From: CAZJBS01 sp964544475
Lineage (GTDB): Bacteria; CLD3; SB21
Length of the DNA stretch: 64,000 nt
Reading direction: 5' to 3'
Assembly (NCBI GenBank): GCA_964544475.1
Contig: CAZJBS010000015.1
Span: 1 to 64,000 of the forward strand
The position numbers and the translations under genes are program-made. Shown here one piece after another: positions 26,761 to 34,105 of the stretch. Positions within the stretch are counted from its first letter, which is position 1, and every line of letters begins with the position of its first letter. The notes beneath the pieces were generated by a model. The model was not told the DNA's origin. It saw only the letters and a list, made by a program, of their open reading frames with translations, and ran no database searches.

Positions 26761-26974
26761 AATGGCCTGCCTGCGGGCCATTCCCACACCAACATGTAGG
26801 TGTTTTCACGGCGATATGCTCGTATGTTGAAACGTGTGTATCTCGACTTCGCCGTAAGCCGGTGTGGGGAACGGCGAAGTCTGATATTATTGGTTCTCAG
26901 GCCCCCATTCGACGACACCCGGTGAGACACTCAAACCCGTCCCGCCGGGTGCATTATTACAAGGAGACACGGCC
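26761..26974 (+). promoter_or_regulatory. Structured 214-base leader between regulator and receiver-like gene
   Basis: Four hairpins can be drawn. The first is AATGGCC/GGCCATT right after the stop (26761-26782). The second is ACACC/GGTGT followed by TTTT (26786-26806), a weak terminator. The third is a perfect 11 bp stem GACTTCGCCGT/ACGGCGAAGTC (26845-26855 with 26871-26881). The fourth is CACCCGG/CCGGGTG (26916-26922 with 26945-26951), whose 3' arm can also pair with ACCCG at 26935-26939. The next gene's AAGGAG is at 26961-26966. No known riboswitch was recognised. Confidence 0.45.
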
Positions 26975-27394
26975 ATAAATATTGTGATCGTTGAAGATAT
27001 CGCGGGCGAAGCCGAACTCATCACTCACGAACTGCGTCGACTGGACATACCGCTTGACATAGCGACCGTCACGAACAAGTCGATGCTCGTCCGCTATCTG
27101 GAGGACCGGCAACCGGCCATGGTGGTGGCCGACGAATGCCATCCCGAACTGAGACCAGCCACATTGGTTGAGTTAGTCAAGAATCGAAGGCCCGCGGTGG
27201 AAGTGGTCGTAATAGGGACGCAGCTTCGCGATGACCGCGTCAACGAATACACGCGCCTGGGCATAACCGCCTATTTGACCTATGCCGATCTGATCTTTTT
27301 GTCCGTTTTGACTACCAAAATGTATAAGTTCCAAAGCAGCGGCCCGCAACCGGCCAAAGGTGATGGGCGTCACATGTTTGGAGACTCGGCATGA
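26975..27394 (+). CDS. Atypical receiver-domain protein with apparent ATA start
   Basis: 139 residues if it starts at ATA 26975; AAGGAG at 26961-26966 is 8 bases before it, and the resulting N-terminus (x-NIVIVEDIAGEAELITHEL) matches receiver domains exactly. The first conventional in-frame start, GTG 26984, is 17 bases from that site and cuts the first beta strand. Acidic residues E-D and a possible phospho-acceptor Asp (VVADECHPEL) remain, but the conserved Lys-Pro is replaced (YLTYADL), so it is a degenerate receiver. It overlaps the next gene by ATGA. It may be a phosphate sink or adaptor of the upstream system. Confidence 0.75.
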   Translation: MNIVIVEDIAGEAELITHELRRLDIPLDIATVTNKSMLVRYLEDRQPAMVVADECHPELRPATLVELVKNRRPAVEVVVIGTQLRDDRVNEYTRLGITAYLTYADLIFLSVLTTKMYKFQSSGPQPAKGDGRHMFGDSA

Positions 27395-27852
27395 CGGACC
27401 AACAAATTCAACTACTTCAGCATTCATTCCAGCTCATTATTGACCGCAGGGATCACCTGGCCGAGGCGTTTCTGGCTTCATTGAAAAAGTCTCTGCGCAA
27501 GGAACAATGGCCGGTCGATTCGGCAGCGTTTTGCCGGCACGTCATGCAGACCGTGGCCGTGTGTGTACGGGGCATTGGGCGCTGGGATCAGCTGTCGACG
27601 ATGTTGCGCGATTTCGGCAAGAGTTACCTTGGCGGTAAATTGTCGGCGGTCAGCCCGGATGCGGTGCGCGTTGCCTTCATGGGAGCCGTTCAGGAGTGTC
27701 TGGATAAATCCTACACGCCGGATATTGGCCTGGTCTGGAACATGTGGTATGACATGGTTTCCACTCAAATCCTGGAAGGTTCCGGGGAGAGAGTGGCCCG
27801 TAAGTCGGCGCGCTCGGTGCAGTCCCTTGTTCGACGCGCGCGGCTCAATTGA
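27391..27852 (+). CDS. Globin-like protein lacking the proximal histidine
   Basis: 153 residues. The pattern follows bacterial single-domain globins: start MTDQQIQLLQHSF, CVRGIGRWDQL before the F helix, then LRDFGKSYLGGKLS, and a C-terminal half CLDKSYTPDIGLVWNMWYDMV like the G-H helices of globins (A/F-TPE-V-x-x-W-x-x-x-Y). In haem globins the F helix reads L-G-x-x-H; here the corresponding residue is Tyr79. It could be a haem-free sensory globin or a Tyr-ligated one. It is translationally coupled to the degenerate receiver upstream. Confidence 0.7.
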   Translation: MTDQQIQLLQHSFQLIIDRRDHLAEAFLASLKKSLRKEQWPVDSAAFCRHVMQTVAVCVRGIGRWDQLSTMLRDFGKSYLGGKLSAVSPDAVRVAFMGAVQECLDKSYTPDIGLVWNMWYDMVSTQILEGSGERVARKSARSVQSLVRRARLN

Positions 27853-27974
27853 AGGCGGCTGCTTCAACTTATCCTGCCGACCACCCGGCCCCTTGTTTAG
27901 AATCCCCCGGTACCTTACTTTCCAATAAATTGGTCTGAATCATCGACCGGAATCATAGAGGGCTTGTATCCTCA

Positions 27975-29201
27975 ATGACCACCAGTTACCCCAAAGAAAA
28001 AATCAGATTCCTGTTTCTTGAGAATATCAGCGAATCCGCCCTTCGCCAGTTTCGACAGGCCGGCTACGTTCAATTGGAGAGAACATCCAAGGCCATGAGT
28101 GAAACGGAACTGGTCAACGTCATCCGCGACGTTCATATCCTTGGGATTCGCAGTAAGACGAGGATCACGGATCGCATTCTGAAAGCCGCCGTCAAACTTC
28201 AGGCGGTGGGGTGTTTTTGCATTGGAGTCAATCAGGTGGATCTGACCGCGGCGATGCGGCGAGGCGTGGTCGTTTTCAATGCACCGTATTCCAATACGCG
28301 ATCTGTCGCCGAACTTGTTATCGGCGCTTCGATTTTGCTGATTCGCAGGATTCCCGACAAGAACAAGGCGGCACATGACGGCGTGTGGCTGAAGGACGCG
28401 AAAGGCAGTTACGAATTACGCGGCAAGACGATGGGCATCGTCGGCTACGGCAACATCGGTTCCCAGGTGAGTGTCCTGGCCGAGGGCCTTGGCATGCGCA
28501 TCATTTACCATGACATCGAAACCAAACTTCCTCTCGGCAATGCCGAAGCCCGCAAACATCTGCGCGAAGTTATCTCGGAATCGGACATCGTGACTCTCCA
28601 TGTGCCCGAGACACCTGAGACGAAAAATCTGATCAACCGGACGAATTTGAAATGGTTCAAGAAAGGCGCTTTGCTGATCAATTATTCCCGCGGGTCGGTC
28701 GTTGATCTGGATGCCCTGCGCAACCACATTCTGGATGGCCATATCGCGGGGGCGGCCGTGGACGTTTTCCCGCAGGAACCGGAAAAAAGCGGTGACCGGT
28801 TTCGGACGCCGTTGCAGGATCTGCCCAATGTGCTTTTGACGCCGCATATCGGTGGATCTACGGAGGAGGCCCAGGATCGGATCGGCGAGGATGTCAGTCA
28901 AAAGTTGCTGCAATGGCTTGAAAAGGGCGTTACGAACGGATCGCACACCGTGCCGGCGTTGGCCTTGCCGCCGCAGGAAGGCGCCCATCGCATCCTGCAT
29001 ATCCACAACAACGTGCCTGGCGTATTGTCTGAAATCAATACGCAGTTGTCGAAGCATCATATCAATATTCTTGGACAATATCTGAAAACCAATGACGAGA
29101 TCGGATATGTGGTGCTGGATGTCAACCGTAACATCTCGGGCAGGGCGTTGCAACTCCTTCGAACCGTCCGACATACCATCAAAGTCAGAGTCGTATACTA
29201 A
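27975..29201 (+). CDS. serA: D-3-phosphoglycerate dehydrogenase with C-terminal ACT domain
   Basis: 408 residues, close to E. coli SerA (410). NAD-binding motif GIVGYGNIGSQVSVLAEGLG, substrate-binding GCFCIGVNQVDL and RSVAELV, catalytic Arg/Glu/His region (NYSRGSVVDLDAL, LTPHIGGSTEEAQ). The last 70 residues form an ACT domain (NNVPGVLSEINTQL, YLKTNDEIGYVVLDV), expected to bind serine for feedback inhibition. It catalyses the first committed step of serine synthesis. Confidence 0.95.
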   Translation: MTTSYPKEKIRFLFLENISESALRQFRQAGYVQLERTSKAMSETELVNVIRDVHILGIRSKTRITDRILKAAVKLQAVGCFCIGVNQVDLTAAMRRGVVVFNAPYSNTRSVAELVIGASILLIRRIPDKNKAAHDGVWLKDAKGSYELRGKTMGIVGYGNIGSQVSVLAEGLGMRIIYHDIETKLPLGNAEARKHLREVISESDIVTLHVPETPETKNLINRTNLKWFKKGALLINYSRGSVVDLDALRNHILDGHIAGAAVDVFPQEPEKSGDRFRTPLQDLPNVLLTPHIGGSTEEAQDRIGEDVSQKLLQWLEKGVTNGSHTVPALALPPQEGAHRILHIHNNVPGVLSEINTQLSKHHINILGQYLKTNDEIGYVVLDVNRNISGRALQLLRTVRHTIKVRVVY

Positions 29202-29221
29202 TCGGTCTGCCTTCCTCATCC

Positions 29222-29701
29222 ATGAATTCGACCAAATCCGACAATCTGACCGGCAGAAATTGGCTGATCGCCGGCGGAACGATCAGTCTTGCGATTGCGT
29301 CTCTTCACCTCGTCATCGTCACCATAGGGTCTGTGGCCTATCGGTATTTTGGAGCTGGGGAAGACATGGCGACGATGGACGCCAGGGGAGAATGGGCGCC
29401 AGCCATTATCACGATTGGCATAGCTGCGGTATTTTCCGTTTTTGGTGTGTATGCCTATTCAGGGGCCGGGCTCGTCAGAAGGCTGCCGTTGCAAAGAACA
29501 GTTCTCGTCGCTGTCGGGGCGATCTACCTGTTGAGGGGTTTGCTGATTTTTTGGGACATAGCCCAACTGGTCGGAAATCCAACCTATCCATTTCGAGCCT
29601 GCGTTTTCTCATTTGTTTCACTTGCGGCGGGTTTAATACATCTCTATGGACTTGGAAGAAACCGTGCTGCGTTTCGTGCGCACGTATCGATGACTAAATG
29701 A
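29222..29701 (+). CDS. Four-helix integral membrane protein, unknown function
   Basis: 159 residues, 20 bases after serA. Four membrane segments near 15-37, 58-80, 90-115 and 122-142. No motif was recognised. The position suggests cotranscription with serA, without implying a role in serine metabolism. Confidence 0.7.
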   Translation: MNSTKSDNLTGRNWLIAGGTISLAIASLHLVIVTIGSVAYRYFGAGEDMATMDARGEWAPAIITIGIAAVFSVFGVYAYSGAGLVRRLPLQRTVLVAVGAIYLLRGLLIFWDIAQLVGNPTYPFRACVFSFVSLAAGLIHLYGLGRNRAAFRAHVSMTK

Positions 29702-29732
29702 GACTTGTTTATCCTCTGAAGAAGCCAAAAAT

Positions 29733-29761
29733 AAAAAACCCCGGGTGAGGGAAGCCCGGGG
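29733..29761 (-). terminator. Intrinsic terminator of the small RNA
   Basis: A 7 bp all-G/C stem (CCCCGGG with CCCGGGG, 9-base loop) followed on the minus strand by six Ts at 29738-29733. It would also stop transcripts from the GT2 operon. On the plus strand the trailing sequence is TCTCTATC, so termination for the plus gene is weaker. Confidence 0.8.
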
Positions 29762-29805
29762 TCTCTATCGTAGCCCAGAGGTTAGGGGAACCTCTGTTTG
29801 GGGGC
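29733..29805 (-). ncRNA. Candidate small RNA with its own promoter and terminator
   Basis: On the minus strand a sigma70-like promoter (29809-29838) is followed by about 70 bases that fold into two perfect hairpins: CAGAGGTT/AACCTCTG (29796-29789 with 29783-29776) and CCCCGGG/CCCGGGG (29761-29755 with 29745-29739). The second hairpin is followed by TTTTTTATTTTT, a textbook terminator. No start codon with a ribosome binding site occurs inside. It lies in the 181-base gap downstream of the GT2 operon and convergent with the plus-strand membrane gene. The family was not recognised. Confidence 0.65.
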
Positions 29806-29808
29806 TTT

Positions 29809-29838
29809 ATTATAGCGAAAAAGTCGGCTCATAGTCAA
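29809..29838 (-). promoter_or_regulatory. Sigma70-like promoter for the small RNA
   Basis: TTGACT (-35, 29838-29833) and a perfect TATAAT (-10, 29814-29809) with an 18-base spacer, reading toward the candidate small RNA. This is the best promoter match noticed in the window. Confidence 0.65.
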
Positions 29839-29882
29839 CATTTTTTTTCGGTTTTGGCGATAAATTTTGGTGTCACAGTGAT

Positions 29883-30998
29883 CTATTTCCAGGAGAACAA
29901 CCGAAGGCTGCCTTTCAGGCCTACCCATAGCACGTAAAAAGGCTGAGTAAAAAACCACGCCATGAATATTCCGGCGGGGAATGGTATTTGCATAAGACGA
30001 TGACCCGTGAGTGACACGGCCAGATCGATAATGAATTTGTTGATCCACCCAAATGCGAACGCAACCAGCACGTGCGGCGAGAATCCACCAAGAAATATTC
30101 CTCCGAGCAAAAGACCTGTTAATCCATAAACCGCCAGCAAATAGACAAAGAAAACCGGATTAAGGCGTAGCATCATGTCACTATTGGATGCCCAACGCGC
30201 CCTTTGTTCAAATAATGATGCCCATGTCGGCTCGGGCCTGGTCGTGACAAATGTGGCGGGATCGGCCGCAAAAACAATGCGCCATCGGTTCAGCCGGCGA
30301 ATCTGATGCATCATCAGTACGTCGTCACCGGACAGGCGGTGTTTGATCTTGTCAAATCCTCCGGCCGCCAGGAACGCCTCTTTTCGATAGGCCAGATTCT
30401 GTCCGCTGGCCGCCATGGGGCGTCCCCAGTTTGCCGCACCCGCCGCGGCGGCCATCATGGCGGCGAAATCAAAACGTTGCCACCGTTCAAACATCGAAAC
30501 CGCCTTGATGGACGAAAACCCAATGACCAATCCGACGTCCGGTGTGAAATGCTCGACCATATGCGTAAGCCACGTTGGTTGGACGATGCAGTCCGCATCC
30601 GTAAAACACAACACACTGCCGCCGGCGGCGGCAATGCCGGCTTCCAGGGCGTGCTTCTTTCCGGACACGCCATCGGGTTTATCTATGATGTGTATGACCC
30701 TTATGCGAGGATGCATCGAAGCCCGGCGGTCCATCCAGGAGCCCGTTCCGTCGTCGGAACGGTCATCGACCAGAATGATCTCCCACCGATCAGGAGGATA
30801 ATCCTGAACGACAAGCGAATCCAGAGTGGTTTCCAGAAATCCCATTTCATTCCGTGCGGCGACAATGACCGAAACGCGCGGTTTGTCTTTCGAACGATTA
30901 CGGGCCGGAAAAAACAATCCTGTCAAAAAAAACAAACCGACGGCCATGTAGATGACCAGACATATTCCGTATACAACGAGTACGATCGAGACGGTCAT
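29883..30998 (-). CDS. Family 2 glycosyltransferase, processive-type, membrane bound
   Basis: 371 residues: one N-terminal membrane helix, a GT-A domain with VSVIVAARNE, DDRSDDGT, a D-x-D motif (TDADCIV) and Q-x-x-R-W (EQRARWAS), then two or three C-terminal membrane helices. The Q-x-x-R-W motif is typical of polymerising GT2 enzymes such as cellulose or poly-GlcNAc synthases, though single transferases also carry it. Its ATG overlaps the stop of the neighbouring GT2 gene (ATGA). It is the last gene of the operon from 36194. Confidence 0.9.
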   Translation of the reverse strand: MTVSIVLVVYGICLVIYMAVGLFFLTGLFFPARNRSKDKPRVSVIVAARNEMGFLETTLDSLVVQDYPPDRWEIILVDDRSDDGTGSWMDRRASMHPRIRVIHIIDKPDGVSGKKHALEAGIAAAGGSVLCFTDADCIVQPTWLTHMVEHFTPDVGLVIGFSSIKAVSMFERWQRFDFAAMMAAAAGAANWGRPMAASGQNLAYRKEAFLAAGGFDKIKHRLSGDDVLMMHQIRRLNRWRIVFAADPATFVTTRPEPTWASLFEQRARWASNSDMMLRLNPVFFVYLLAVYGLTGLLLGGIFLGGFSPHVLVAFAFGWINKFIIDLAVSLTGHRLMQIPFPAGIFMAWFFTQPFYVLWVGLKGSLRLFSWK

Positions 30999-32140
30999 TT
31001 AGCCGGGCCTCCGGTTGGCTGGAGAGCGGAGTGCCGCGTTTGTTTCCATTCAAACCGTCCCAACTGGCCCCATAAGCCGAATACCACTACATATAAGGGA
31101 TGCAAGGCCGCGACAAGTGGAAACGCGGTCAGGTACGGCCGTACGCGAAATCGTGTGGCAGCGACCGACAAAAAGAGTAACTCCGCTCCCGCCTTGCAAA
31201 GCCACGCATACCACGGCTGGTTGTTGCCAAACCAAACGGTGGCCATCGGCGGATAAACGACCACGGAAACATTGAACACGTAGACGAGGGCCAGTATGGC
31301 CACGACGCTCCAGGTGTAATGGCGTCCCTTCGATGCATGGCGTATTCTCTGATGCATGAATTGACGGAAGGAGGATGGGGATCCGGTCGGTACATGGGCG
31401 CCGAAATTGTACGAAATCCGCCAGCGCGTCTTCCGGACCAGTTGAACCAGCAAATCGTCGTCGCCGGATACAAATCGCGCGATGCGGGAGAATCCACCGA
31501 CATCATCAAAGGTTTGGCGACGGTACGCCAGGCTGCGGCCCGTGGCGGTCAGGGGTTTTCCAAAAGCCGCTGAAGAAGCCGCCAGGGCTCCCAGCGCGAG
31601 GCCGTCCAGTGCGGCAAAGCGCCCGAGCAGTGACCACGTTCGTCCGGGCTGTACGGGCGAAAAGCCGATCACCATACCAACTTCGTCCGTAAAAAGCTCG
31701 ACCGTGGAGCGAATCCAGTTCGGGTCCGGCCGGCAGTCGGCGTCCGTGCACAAAATGATGTCCCCATTCGATGCGCGAATGCCTGCCGTGATGGCATTCT
31801 TTTTGGGCGCCATGTCGGTGGGATTTTCGGCGATGCGCAGTACGGTCAACCGGCTCAGTCGTTCCTTGAATGATTCGGCGAGTGTGGCGGTGTCGTCGTC
31901 GGAGCGGTCGTCAACCACGATGACTTCAAAACGCGCCGGATCATAGTGCTGTGCCGCCAATGCCTCCAGGCACGCGATAATTTGAGAGGATTCATTGCGG
32001 GCCGCCATAATCACGGAAACCAGCGGGGGAACATCCCGCCGGGTGGCCGGACGATAGGCGGCCAGAGCGCACGACAATACGACCAGCGTTGCGGCGTAAG
32101 CGGCCGCCATGGACAACAGCACCAGATCGAAGATAAACAA
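30995..32140 (-). CDS. Family 2 glycosyltransferase, membrane bound
   Basis: 381 residues; homologous in layout to the next gene: N-terminal helix, VSVIMAARNESSQI, DDRSDDDTA, TDADCRPDP, and HQRIRHASKGR in place of Q-x-x-R-W, then C-terminal membrane helices. It starts with TTG at 32140 with AGGTG 5 bases upstream; no better start is visible. The two GT2 genes overlap by ATGA and probably build or transfer the same glycan. Confidence 0.88.
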   Translation of the reverse strand: MFIFDLVLLSMAAAYAATLVVLSCALAAYRPATRRDVPPLVSVIMAARNESSQIIACLEALAAQHYDPARFEVIVVDDRSDDDTATLAESFKERLSRLTVLRIAENPTDMAPKKNAITAGIRASNGDIILCTDADCRPDPNWIRSTVELFTDEVGMVIGFSPVQPGRTWSLLGRFAALDGLALGALAASSAAFGKPLTATGRSLAYRRQTFDDVGGFSRIARFVSGDDDLLVQLVRKTRWRISYNFGAHVPTGSPSSFRQFMHQRIRHASKGRHYTWSVVAILALVYVFNVSVVVYPPMATVWFGNNQPWYAWLCKAGAELLFLSVAATRFRVRPYLTAFPLVAALHPLYVVVFGLWGQLGRFEWKQTRHSALQPTGGPAK

Positions 32141-32161
32141 GCAGCACCTGCGGGTTGGTGG

Positions 32162-32797
32162 TCAGGCGATGGGACGCAGATAGTTCCAGCCTTCCGTGTG
32201 GAGTTCTTCCCACGATATGCCGTCGGATGGACTGCCGGGCATGATGAACACCGCGTCGCCGAGCGAGTATTCGAAATCAACGTAAGGCAGGGCCTTGACG
32301 AGCGTGGAGAACGTCGGGCGGCTGAACGATTCATTGGCCGGAATCGATTCCACCTGCGAGCGGAAAGTCGCCAGAGCGGTGTCGTTTTCCAACAGGCAGG
32401 CGATGCTGACAACGACGTATTGTTTTTCGCCGGCCATTCTGAACTGTTCATCGATGGTATCGCCAAGTTCTTCCTCTTCGGTGGCCATGCCGCCCTCGAT
32501 TTCGGCAAGCCAGGCATCGAATTCGGCCTGGGCCGCTTCCGGATCGAGAATCAAATCCCAGAACGCATAGTCGAAAAACGGCTCCGATTCCAAAAGGACT
32601 GCGGACAATCGTTTGTAGTAAGCCCGTTTCTGCGCGGGTTTTTCTTCGCTGTCGGGTGTTTGGATCACGCGGTACAGTTTTCGGCGCAACGTATCGTCCG
32701 ACCCGACGTTGATCACGAGTTGCAATCCGAAGAAGAAACGGTCGCCTTCGGCTTGGCTCTGTCCGAGTATTTTCGATAAGAAACCGCGCCGGTTCAT
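32162..32797 (-). CDS. Hypothetical protein, possibly DUF1517-like
   Basis: 211 residues, no signal peptide or membrane helix. The C-terminal half (KQYVVVSIACLLEND, LVKALPYVDFEYSLGDAVFI, DGISWEEL) recalls the C-terminal region of DUF1517 proteins, which read VVTL.VA, LGAIP and DTLS.DEL at matching points; this is a weak, by-eye similarity. It lies 7 bases downstream of the Tat-type lipoprotein gene and 21 bases before the GT2 genes, so it belongs to the operon. Confidence 0.65.
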   Translation of the reverse strand: MNRRGFLSKILGQSQAEGDRFFFGLQLVINVGSDDTLRRKLYRVIQTPDSEEKPAQKRAYYKRLSAVLLESEPFFDYAFWDLILDPEAAQAEFDAWLAEIEGGMATEEEELGDTIDEQFRMAGEKQYVVVSIACLLENDTALATFRSQVESIPANESFSRPTFSTLVKALPYVDFEYSLGDAVFIMPGSPSDGISWEELHTEGWNYLRPIA

Positions 32798-32804
32798 GGC
32801 CGCC

Positions 32805-34085
32805 TCACGATGAATAACCGCTGCGGCTGCGGCCGAAAGATCCGGATCGCATGCGCGTCGCGCCGCCGGAACGCGACACCGAAGTGCTCACGCGGCCAAA
32901 CCCCGACGGTTTCTGTTTGCCAATGCCGGCGGCCCCGCCGACGCGGCGCGAAGAAAAAACCGTGGGCCGGCGCACAGGCGTATAGTTGGGGCGTTGCACC
33001 GGCGGTCGGGTCCGGTCGTACCCCGTCGGAAATGGTCGATACGAGGACATCATGGCGTAATGCATGAAAAACCACGGCCACAGGGACGGCCCGCCGCCAT
33101 AATAATACGCGGTCTGTCCGGCGCCGGTGGTTGCCGCGGTGTCGCCAGTCGCCGATGTGGGGGCGGGCTTCATGAAGTGATTCAACGGAATCATGGATAT
33201 GGTCAGGCCCTTTTCCCTGTAAAGCGCGAAGTCGTCGTTGAGGTCGTCGAGTTCATTCTTCTGATATTCGCTGGCGACGGCGTAAAGGACACCGGAAACG
33301 CCCAGGGTCTGGAGATTTTCCGCGGTTGGGACGCGCGCGACATATCGGTTGTCGAATGCATCGCTGGCGTCGGAGTAGGCGTTCAACCGGCGACTGTCCA
33401 GGAGAAGAAGCGCCGGGGCGCGATCGGGCCGCATCGCTGCGCCATTCTGCATTTCCTGTGCATAGTACACCAGGGCGCCAAGGGTATGGTGCGACGGAAC
33501 CACGCCCAGCGGATGCGGCCAGTTGTCAAATGTGAGCACCGGTTCCACTATCCCGGCGAGGGCGGCCGCCAGGGCAATGCTTTCCGGGCCAGGCAGATCG
33601 CAATACCAAATGACGGTCTCGCTGTTCTGACTGCGGGCAAGAATATCCTTCAAACCAAGACCGCGCGCATAGGCTTCCTTCATCGCCTCCGAAACCATGG
33701 GTCGCACCTGGCTGCGCAATGAACTCTGCGACAGCGATTGCACGAGCGTCGGCACCACATAGGGCTGGTATCGTGCGTTCCGTGGCTGGTAAGCCCGCAA
33801 AAGCGCGACCGGATCCAGGAAGGCGCTCCAACCGACCGATCCGGTACTGTCGACGGCGGAGGCGTCAGGAAAATTCAGCGTTCGGTCGGTCCCGAAATTC
33901 CAGCCCTGCGCCTGCTGCAGATCGAGCGCATCCGTTTCGACAACGGTTTCGCTGTCGCAGCCGCCCAAGCCGACCATGCTCATGAGAGCGGCAAGCGCGC
34001 CGGCTTTTCCCAACCGTTTGTTGGCGTCGCGCCGTGTGATTCTGTCACGCCACCAGTCGGCGCCAATCGCTTCTTTTTTCTTCAT
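32805..34085 (-). CDS. Probable Tat-exported lipoprotein of unknown function
   Basis: 426 residues from the ATG at 34085; the longer frame to 34283 overlaps the ligase gene. The N-terminus has a twin-arginine-like motif ITRRDANKRLGKAG, a hydrophobic stretch and GLGGC, a good lipobox. The middle has an Asp/Glu-poor alpha/beta region; the last 70 residues are Ser/Arg/Gly rich (RVSTSVSRSGGATRMRSGS), probably disordered. It is 20 bases downstream of the ATP-grasp ligase gene. Function unknown. Confidence 0.75.
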   Translation of the reverse strand: MKKKEAIGADWWRDRITRRDANKRLGKAGALAALMSMVGLGGCDSETVVETDALDLQQAQGWNFGTDRTLNFPDASAVDSTGSVGWSAFLDPVALLRAYQPRNARYQPYVVPTLVQSLSQSSLRSQVRPMVSEAMKEAYARGLGLKDILARSQNSETVIWYCDLPGPESIALAAALAGIVEPVLTFDNWPHPLGVVPSHHTLGALVYYAQEMQNGAAMRPDRAPALLLLDSRRLNAYSDASDAFDNRYVARVPTAENLQTLGVSGVLYAVASEYQKNELDDLNDDFALYREKGLTISMIPLNHFMKPAPTSATGDTAATTGAGQTAYYYGGGPSLWPWFFMHYAMMSSYRPFPTGYDRTRPPVQRPNYTPVRRPTVFSSRRVGGAAGIGKQKPSGFGRVSTSVSRSGGATRMRSGSFGRSRSGYSS

Positions 34086-34105
34086 ACATACCTTGCGTTG
34101 ATGTG

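Noticed and set aside
29739..29761. G/C hairpin as a plus-strand terminator for the membrane gene at 29222
   Set aside because: On the plus strand it is followed by TCTCTATC; the T-tract is on the minus strand, so it was assigned to the small RNA.
30306..31256. 316-codon plus-strand frame across the two GT2 genes
   Set aside because: Antisense shadow spanning the junction of two well supported genes.
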